A model generated the notes under the pieces. It saw only the letters and a program-made list of their open reading frames with translations, did not search any database and was not told the origin of the DNA. From NCBI RefSeq assembly GCF_910592395.1, contig NC_088320.1, forward strand, positions 1,922,001-1,986,000: a stretch of 64,000 nucleotides of DNA, given 5' to 3'. The position numbers were made by a program, and so were the translations under genes. Of the stretch, positions 52,401 to 60,709 are shown one piece after another. Position 1 is the first letter of the stretch. The number at the start of each line of letters is the position of its first letter. The DNA comes from Lineus longissimus (lineage: Eukaryota; Nemertea; Pilidiophora; Heteronemertea; Lineidae).

Positions 52401-54100
52401 TCATTCCGAACCCACAGAAAATGCTAAGAATTTCATTTAAAATCGAAATATGGAATTAGATAGCTCGAAAAAATCTCTGTTTGGTGACCCAATCACAACT
52501 GTAGTCAATATATACTCATTTGAGGGGATTTAAGGACTTTTCTGCTACACATATATCCATTAGTTCACCTATCATTAATTCATCTGTGAAAATGTCATGA
52601 CTATAACTCCTGAAGTAAGGGCTAAAATACATCGCGATATCGTGTGTGTATATCCAAACTCTGAAGAATTTTGCAGCCGTCGCGGAGCTCCGGAACGAAG
52701 AAAACCGTTTTACACCACCCGTTGACCCACGCCTTAACAAGTAGTGCCAGACCTGACAAGGTCAACTCCGAGGACGACAGCACACACACGCATGATGTAA
52801 AGTATGATATTAAACTAAGGCGTTCAATGATTATGTGTTTCATGAGAGCGGGACATACTTACATGTAATTTCAGCTTTTGCCGTTGTAATTCGCTCCTAC
52901 ATGTAGATAAGAAAATACACCGACCACATCACGGGATGCATTACCGCGGTGAAGCAAGATATCCAGTGCTATTTGAACAGGAAATGTACGGGGAATCTAT
53001 TACTCTCCATATAAGTGTATCCCTGTCATCACTATATGTTTTATTCATGTGCACTGTGAACTATCTCATTTGCTAGTGAACGGCGGGCCAGATGGTTGCG
53101 CCGGTTAAGTGTGCAACTGGCCCAGAGCTGCGCGGCGAACACATTTAGGATATAAGGCAATCACATATAAATTCCCGCACATATAACAGAGAAGCATGTG
53201 ACTGTCTGTTATGGTTCCGTCTTGACAGACATTACCACCGGCAGGTGAGCTGTTCCGCCAAACGAAAGCTGTCACAGGCTGATCTGTGGCTCTGGGATAG
53301 ACACGGCAGTACATCGTATGGTAGGTTCAGACCCTCTGTGGCCAAACGGGTACATCGCCTTGGGTAACGAAGAATGTCAAAACGTCTTTGAGCTATGCAA
53401 ACTAAGATTCGGTGACTCTCTGCGTCATCTAAAAACTTTATTTTCCTCATTGGCACTGGAATAATGTGTAGCATATCAGAGTGGCTATGAGTCGGAAAAT
53501 AGAACAACAAATTCAAGCTCATTTGATTGAATAAGATAATCTTATTTAATGGAAATATCACAGATGAATTCATCAAGTTTTCGGTGCTATCAACATATTA
53601 AGTCTACCCCAAAACAGGCTGTAAACATCACAGTCGACATTTAAAAACACCGCCACGATCAGGAACAATCGTTCAAAGTACACTTTACAGTGTCAAATAA
53701 TCACAGGTGAAATATGTTCTATTACAAAGTTTTTGTTTGTGAAAACAGACTTCATCAGGTTCAAAATACCCCAAGGAATCGACATCTGTTAGACTCCCTG
53801 GGCAGCACATTGCGTCATCCTAATTTGGTCGAACGAGGCCGGTCCACTGCTGGTATCAGAATAAGTTGAAAAGGACCAGTGATGCTGACAGTATTCTCTC
53901 CAGTTTTCTGTCTTGTGTAAGGATTTATCTCTAGCGACATGAGAAAGACCTTGACTTTGATACGCGATCGCACAATATCATATATTCTTTTAATCAACCC
54001 GAACTATCAGAGCTTGGTTTCATCGCCATGCCCATGCCTTATTCTGTAGATAATTAAAAGAAAAATTCATTATTCCGTTTCTGTCATCAATGACTCGAAA
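49479..54100. other. Intergenic stretch upstream of the ASIC-like gene
   Basis: It lies between the ASIC-like start and the stop of the next minus-strand gene, so it should hold the ASIC-like promoter (near 49500) and the left receptor's 3' UTR (just below 54101). A 139-codon minus frame (51985-52404) overlaps a 33-bp tandem duplication and shows no domain. Nothing else is supported. Confidence 0.55.
52358..52423. repeat. 33-bp tandem duplication
   Basis: Two adjacent copies of CCTGGAAAATTCATTCCGAA plus 13 further bases. The multiple-of-three length keeps open frames on both strands, which explains the long frames seen here. Confidence 0.85.
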
Positions 54101-54637
54101 TCAACGATTGTTGTTATCATAAACATTGCCATCTGGTTGATTGTTGTCGTAAAGGGCAAGGTCACCATCGATGTCTACTTCCGGCATCTCAAGTTCATAT
54201 ACGTCATTTCCGGTTGCGTCGAGGATGTCGTCATAGCTTCTGTAGCAAGGGTTCTCAAAGCTCGATCTCTGTAGGGTTGGAGTTTCGACCTTGATGCAGA
54301 TGAAAAAGAAGGAAAATGTTTAAAGTCTGACTCCGTTCGTTCAAAAATTGAAATTCTATGTTTCCCATTGTGCAAATACATGTACGCACTGAATATGAAT
54401 ATCAACAACGCAAGTATGTAGGGAGAACTCAAATGAATCTAATTTGGGCCTACCTTGTCGTCCTGCTTTCTGTACGTAACAACATCATCCACTGGTTGAT
54501 TTCTCAATATGGACGATGGTACCTCGTAGTCGTCTGGTACAGCTCTCGAGTCGCCAGGGTTGATGCTGGGGTCAGTCGCGGGGTTTCCGAAGCCGGTGGA
54601 GACCGAGCCATTGGGGGTTGTCAGTTCAGTGCCTTGC
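54101..54637 (-). other. Cytoplasmic tail of the left receptor
   Basis: About 125 residues in two exons after a KRRK stop-transfer. Tyr motifs in order: DDYEVPSS, RSSFENPCYRSYDDIL (F-x-N-P-x-Y at 54242-54259), DVYELE, LYDNN and VYDNN. F-x-N-P-x-Y is the LDL-receptor-type endocytosis/PTB signal and pY-x-N is the Grb2 SH2 consensus, both established elsewhere. Confidence 0.8.
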
Positions 54638-57600
54638 CTGAAGTTGAAGCACACACGAGTTTTATTAATTTCCGTAGCCCAGCATAAATGCAAGCAGTGC
54701 AAGATGTCTGTAACTGTTTATTCGATATATTTCACAAGGAATGTGGTGAATTTAGAAATACAATACAGTTGCCATCTTTATTGAACACGATCTCTATAAA
54801 GCCACACACTTTCTTGTTAAAACTAAATCGAACAGGATGAGGTCGCTTCTAACTTACTTTCGTCTCTTGATGATGATGGTGGCGACCACTATGGCGATGA
54901 TGATGATTATAGCAATAACAATAATGGCGCCAATGGCAGCTGGAAACACAAGAACAGACGTGCGAATCGTGACGATCATTCATACTTCCGTACCAAGTTT
55001 ATTATTACGCAATGTAACATGTATAATGAACATGTACAGTAGTTGTTTCTCGGATCGGAAATAAAAGTTCAATGCATCATTCTAAAGTCAGATGATTTTA
55101 TTTTTATTCATAATTCCTGGCCGGTTAGCCCTTCTGTTTGCTCAAGCTAAGCACAATTAAAACGGATAACGCCTACCTCCTGGTATCGTGCCGCCTGATT
55201 TATCCCCCGTCTGGAAACCAGGATCTATTGGAGTATCATTTGGTGATGAAGTTGTTGCGTCTGAGATTGGTGGCTTCCCGGTATGACTGGAAGTTGTCAC
55301 CAGTACATGTGTTGTTGTTGTCGTGGTGATCTTTGGTACTTCTGTGGGTAGAAAATGACATGATGGAACCGCTTTAAGAATGAATACTACGCAGGGATAA
55401 TCTGGTGATGTTTATTCTAGATAGATATCAAAATAATAGATAATCAGATGTGTATTTAGACATCAGCTAGCTGTCTCTGACAGCGGACGTTTCTTCGGGG
55501 TCTCTGGTTTCCTCCTGCAACATTACTAATCGCCCAATATTGTCGCACAACTCTCAGCTAAATTTGTTGTTACCTTCGGGAGTTGAGAGTTCTGAAGAAA
55601 TTGCACCGCATCTCTGCCGGGCATTTACCTTTTTCGCATACATAGCCATCTTTAAATAATGAGTCTTTAAGATTCGGCAAGGTTCGCCAGCCAAGAGTAT
55701 TCGACTCATTCTTGCTTGGATCATAAACCATGGTGACGAACACGTTCCTGTCGGACAAAACTGGCATATCGCCCAACCAGTCCGTGTAGATTATGTCATT
55801 GCCTAAAAAAGAAATTTTGCTGAAGATTTCAAGTTGTCGAATATTTATACCATTTTAACTTAAAACAAGAGAGAACTGATTGATTTGCAGTGGCGCACTA
55901 CTATTTGGCAGTTTGTGTTTTGTTATTTCCAATTGGTGAACTGAAAAGTGTTTTAAACAGTTATCCGAACCTTCACTGAGCCAATGTTATGCAATAGTGT
56001 CTATCGGCGTAGACATAACATACACTTGAATATGAATGCAACTCAATCAATAAACGTACCATTTCCCCATTTCCAAGTAAAACTGGTGGCACCAATCCAG
56101 AACGAAGAGCTGCCGTTCCCGTTTCCTGATAACAGCTTTTCGACTAGCCCCATTTGCATTTCGTCATGGCGGATTGAGACCAGTGTCGCCGCCTGCCGAT
56201 TACACGCCATCCTGGCGTTAAACCACGTGGTCGGTTCCGTGTTGACCTGCACGCATGAACCGCCGACTTCAATAAAAGACGCTGGGCAGATTTCGCCATT
56301 TTGTATGTCTGTCGGAGGAAAGTAGAAAGAAAATATCTCGCCAGGAATGATTTTAATGTTCTCATTGCGCCTCCGCCTTCTATTATTTAGTTTGTTACAC
56401 AATTTCCCTATGAAAATGGTAACGGCAGTCACAATTACCGTAACAGATGAGGAGAGGGAGGTGCAGAGTGTCGGTAATTGGCATGCAGAAAGGTCACTTT
56501 TAGTGTAACATTACTTACCGTTTTGACAAATGTATCCAATCTTATCGTTGCAATCTGCCTTTGCCCAGAGGTAACCAGCGTCCCTGTCCATCTTAGCGCA
56601 TGTTCGAGCAAGGATGCTCGAATCGGCGGTGGTACTCCAAGCAGTATAGGTCCCTTGAATGAAAGGCGAGTAGATATTTGAGACAGAAACTAAGCATAGA
56701 AATATACAGTCAATCTACATGTGGTTATCAATTCCAGTTATGAGCAAATGTAAGCGTAAAATACATTATTCCCTGAATGAAATTGTTCTTCGCCAGTCAA
56801 CTATATTTCCAAAAGCAGTCTGGAACCGCCTACGTTGAACGTTCCAAAACTTCGCCAGTCAACTATATTTCCAAAAGCAGTCTGGAACCGCCTACGTTGA
56901 ACGTTCCAAAACTACGACCAAGGTCCAAGGGAAAATCTGCCCAACCTTGATGTCGAGAAAAAAATCAGGCCCTAGTGACTATGACCATGCAATGCATACT
57001 CTTGTGCAGTGGCTTGATTCTCGAGACTCAACTTACCTTTAAAAATGGAAAGTTAATAATTCATGAACGCTACGTATACGTACATACCATTGATATTGTA
57101 GATATGGTACGCCTTATTGCCACCGCACGTAGTTGAGTTGTCGCCCGGACAAGGAAAGGTACACGTGTCCGAATATTTTGCATTTCCCCAAAATTTGTCA
57201 TCGAAGCACACGCACATGATAGCATCATTATTCTGAAACGAACCTTTCGGAATGATGTTTGTTTGGATTTTATCAATTGTCAAAATATAATCCAAAACCA
57301 GGACCGAAACCAAGAGCAATTCGGACTGTTGTAGTTGAAACCTCTTAAAATTGATGAAGAGTTGCCTTTTTCTGGATCAAATTTCGTAATATGCCCAACT
57401 TCAAAATATTTAAGCGGCCTTTATATATTGTCCTGCTGGCCAGCCGATGTACAGTGTTGACCTTCTGCATGTTCATCAAACTTCTTTAGAAAGCATTACT
57501 TAAGCGAGAAAGGCCTAATTTCCTAATTTCACTGTAATTCATTCTCGCTTACCTTATAGACAGCAGCCGTTGAAATACTGAAGTAACAGTTTCTGTTCTG

Positions 57601-58682
57601 GCGGCACCGTTCCTGGCAATCTTCCGGTGAAACGAAAGTATGTGTGATTGAGCATCTTCTTTTCGGAGACATGCCCTTCCGATAGGTTAAACAGCCCTGC
57701 AGCCCAAGCGGTTTGTTATCTGAAAGGTATTATCGCCGTACTGTTACATGAAATTAGGCAATGGTTGATGGCTGTAGTTCAACGACATGGAGTCTCTTAC
57801 GAGCTTGACAACGTATCATCGTAATATTATCTATAATGGCTTGCAGTTGGTCTTAGTGGGCCCCTACTGTCACTTCCCTGTTCCTGAGGCATTGAGAGTG
57901 ACAGCACAAGAGGCAGGTAGTGATTTTCTACCGAGAGAAATTCTACGATGTCACGTGATAGTACACCTCAAATTCAACTTACCATTTATCCATTTCCATC
58001 TGTCTAACTTTCCTTCACCGCTGGTCCAGAACCGCCATGTTTGTTTGTCACCCTTCCGTGATGTCACTGCCTGTTCAAGAAACCTCTGCTCCTCAGCACT
58101 TTCCACGCTGACTAGACTCGACCCATTCAACTGATTGCATATGGTTTTTGCCTCTGCCAAACTGGCGGCATGTTCAGTGTCGTTGACGAAGAAACTGTAG
58201 CAGTAACCTTGGAAGGAGGCTTGGTTTTCGCCATCGCAATCTTAAGAACACACGAAAAACGTGTAATACGGGGCAGAGGATGAAACATAAAGGTTTAACT
58301 TGTATTCCGAGTCATCCATGAAGACCTTCTACGGCCATTAATGACCACATTGAGACGTTAAAAAGTATGTATATAGGTTTTGGTAGGTAAATGTCGTTTT
58401 CTGCGAACAGTGGAAAGTTAGCCATTTACACCAAAAACAAAACTTATTAATTGTGTACTTGTATTTATAGACAGGGAAATGTACGCATGTACGTGTATCA
58501 TAATTATTGCACCCAAATAAATTATTTTCTTCACTTTAATGCAGTTACAACATATGTGGTGTACGACAGAATTGCATGCTGTAGGGTGGTCTCTGCATAC
58601 ATCACTCACCTTGGCTAGATTGTGCTAGAAGCGCACCAATCAAAAGACTAAGTACGATACGCAACAGATTTTCAGGTATCAT
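54101..58682 (-). CDS. WSC/C-type-lectin type I receptor (left copy), 11 exons
   Basis: In coding order: 58682-58610 signal peptide, 58240-57983 CTLD1 first half, 57719-57554 and 57232-57088 WSC, 56653-56519 CTLD1 second half, 56308-56060 and 55802-55629 CTLD2, 55341-55177 Thr/Ser/Pro stalk, 54939-54858 membrane helix, 54637-54454 and 54289-54101 tail. The start gives a classic signal peptide (LLRIVLSLLIGALLAQSS). CTLD1 first half ends DRWKWING; its second half resumes TYTAWS and ends IGYICQN, with the WSC between. Neither CTLD has the EPN/QPD or WND sugar-binding motifs, so ligand binding may not be classical. The tail has FENPCY, VYELE and two YDN motifs. Without the WSC exons the frame is continuous at 502 aa; the first WSC exon is one base short of keeping frame (see findings). 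It is likely a cell-surface recognition or endocytic receptor, by inference from architecture. Confidence 0.85.
55462..55565 (+). mobile_element. Partial SINE sharing a tail with the copy at 17985
   Basis: CGGGGTCTCTGGTTTCCTCC, then AATCGCCCAATATT, matches the tail of the SINE in dehydrogenase intron 1. The tRNA-like head is truncated. It lies between the CTLD2 and stalk exons. Confidence 0.5.
55629..56308 (-). other. CTLD2 of the left receptor (two exons)
   Basis: The first exon has the long-form N-terminal Cys pair, the WFNARMAC helix and FWIGATSFTWKWGNG. The second has YTDW and ends DGYVCEK. The exon split falls at the same 'W.W.NG' site, in the same phase 1, as the split in CTLD1. The usual inner Cys pair of the loop region is absent. 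Confidence 0.85.
56789..56912. repeat. 62-bp perfect tandem duplication in a receptor intron
   Basis: Two adjacent identical 62-base copies starting TTCGCCAGTCAACTATATTT lie in the intron between the WSC and CTLD1 second-half exons. Perfect identity implies a very recent event or an assembly duplication. Confidence 0.9.
57088..57719 (-). other. WSC domain module inserted in CTLD1 (left receptor)
   Basis: Exon 57719-57554 carries PLGLQGCLTYRKG and SPEDCQERCRQNRNCYFSIS. Exon 57232-57088 carries IMCVCFDD, CTFPCPGD and TTCGGNKAYHIYNING. Together these give the WSC cysteine pattern (C..C..C, C-x-C, C..C, CGG). The outer junctions are both phase 1, the inner one phase 0. The two halves of the first exon lie in different frames; the shift falls between GMSPK and CSITHT, about 57650-57662. 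Confidence 0.85.
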
Positions 58683-59596
58683 AATGGCGGATTGTCCCGG
58701 GCTTGCTTCAAGAAAGACAACACGTCTTCGTGTACAAGTGGATTCACTTTAACAATTGGTTGACACTCTATCAATTGGATCGGAAGAAGTCGGTTAAAGC
58801 TGATAGTGAATTAGATCAGGGCGTCGACATGCATCTTGACCCGCAATGCTTGACATCGCTGACCCAATCAAAGTAAGGTCACATGATTCCACTACATGCA
58901 ACAACACGATTCATTTATTCATGATGTGAGCGATTCAAAAAGGAGAGGTCCGGGGAGGAGGGCCGAAAGGAACCTCCCTTTTTGGAAAAATGGCCTCACA
59001 ATTGACCGATATACGCCCTTCTATTAGCCGAGTTGAAAACTGGCCGTTAATCGCCCAATATATCAATGGATAAGGAACCCCTACGAATTCCGTGGACGCC
59101 ACATTTCCATCTTTGAAACTTAAGTTCCCAAATTTGAATCGGCCGCCATATTGGGCCCCCTCGGGCGGGTATATTCGACCACCAAGCTGAGCACAGCATG
59201 ATGTCACAAGAACATGTGAATTAGCTATAGACGTACGGAAGTCAAATCAGTGTTTTATTTCGTACTGATGGGTAACGAGTTATGTTAGCTTGCTAACACG
59301 GAACAATACTGACACACAAAGTTAGTTAATATGCTATTTTATTACTTACCCTATACATACATGTATATAGATCACTATAACATAGGTTCGATCGATTTGA
59401 CACTAGTCAAGTTTCGGTCAAAAGTCAGAATACATGACTTGGCCTCTGATCACCAATCGATTTGATAATTCCGATCATTCCTAATTTAGAGATGATGCAG
59501 GTATATGATGTACATTGTTAGTGTATGTAAACATCCAAAAGCCTGTCATAACTTTCACTTTGAATACTACGCATTTGAGTTATTCAGGAAACTTGA
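58683..59596. other. Spacer between the two tandem receptor genes
   Basis: The 914 bases from the right copy's stop to the left copy's start must hold one 3' UTR and one promoter. A minus-strand AATAAA is at 59254-59259. A 90-codon minus frame at 58935-59207 has no domain and is not supported as a gene. Confidence 0.55.
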
Positions 59597-60709
59597 CTAC
59601 TTTTTGGGCTGAAATTGCATATACGTATATGAATACGCATCAGGGTCATTATTGTCATCAGGGTCTTCGTATATATTTTCATCATTAGTTTCTTTCATGG
59701 CCTTATCGTTTGTTGCATGAGATTTTGTTAGCGAATCTCCTTCGAGTTCATAGACTGAGTCTCCTGTTGGGTCATCACCCGGAAGCGGCTGAGCCGGCCT
59801 GTCGCGCACCGAGTCCAACTTGCGCGCGTCTCGCGTATTATCAGATGTGCCTGAACCATCTTTTGTTGGCGCCAAACCGGGTGTTTCCCCGTCTCCAGAT
59901 GGATCCTTGCTCTTCATCGACCCGGTGAAATCAAACACCTTCGTCATGATTGGCTCATTTGGTGTCTCGTAATGTTCATCGTCAGCCTCACCCCAACCTT
60001 GGTAGCACGGGTTCGTGAAACTCGATCGGCTTTCTCTTGACTTGGTGGATGGGTTCGTGCGCTGTGACATTTCCTTAGGATCGATATATTCTTCGTCGAA
60101 AGATGGTAGACCTGAACTCTCGGACCCTATTGTGTCGCCAGCTGAGGTGCGGTTCACGGGGCGACCGGAAGCTGTCCGATAAAGAGTTCGAACCTGGAGG
60201 TAGAAGAAGGCCAACAACTGTCTTAATTGTAATGCGAGACAGGAAATACCTACGTTGAATGGTTGGGGATAAGTGATTTGTGATCGTGTGATTTGATACT
60301 TTTTTCGCTGGGCACATACATGGTATTAGCCGATTAAACCGAACGGTCACTCAAAATCATTGTTAGAGGAAATGCATCGAAATGCATTCATGACAACTGT
60401 TCTACATACAGAATGCTCTAACCGTTTATCAGTACCCACCCGGTCATAACCCCCCCCCCCCCCCCCACTCCACCTAAACAAACCTCATTGCCATTTCCCA
60501 CCTTTTCATTCTCCTTGTTGTACTCCACTCCGTCGATCTTGGCAGCTTTCGCAGGTTTGAATGTCTCCGTTGGTGGCACTGCAATCGGCGTTGTGGTCGT
60601 CGTTGCGTTGTCGTAGCTGTTGGCGTGGTTCATTGGGTTGGTGTAGTCTTCTATGTCACCCGTTACTGAGAGTTTATCAGTGTCGCTGTAGAGGTCTGGG
60701 CGCTGTCGC
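59597..60709 (-). other. Cytoplasmic tail of the right receptor
   Basis: Tyr motifs in order: DLYSDT, EDYTNP, NSYDNA, VEYNKEN, DEEYIDP, RSSFTNPCYQGW (F-x-N-P-x-Y at 60002-60019), EHYETP, SVYELE, NIYEDP and a C-terminal YTYM (59618-59629). YTN and YDN fit the Grb2 pY-x-N consensus and YTYM fits the PI3-kinase p85 pY-x-x-M consensus. RSSF-x-NPCY and VYELE are shared with the left paralogue while intervening sequence has diverged. Confidence 0.8.

Noticed and set aside
51985-52404. 139-codon minus-strand frame
   Set aside because: It overlaps a frame-preserving 33-bp duplication and shows no domain, splice or polyA context.
58935-59207. 90-codon frame between the receptor genes
   Set aside because: No domain, no splice partners, and it lies where a 3' UTR and promoter are expected.
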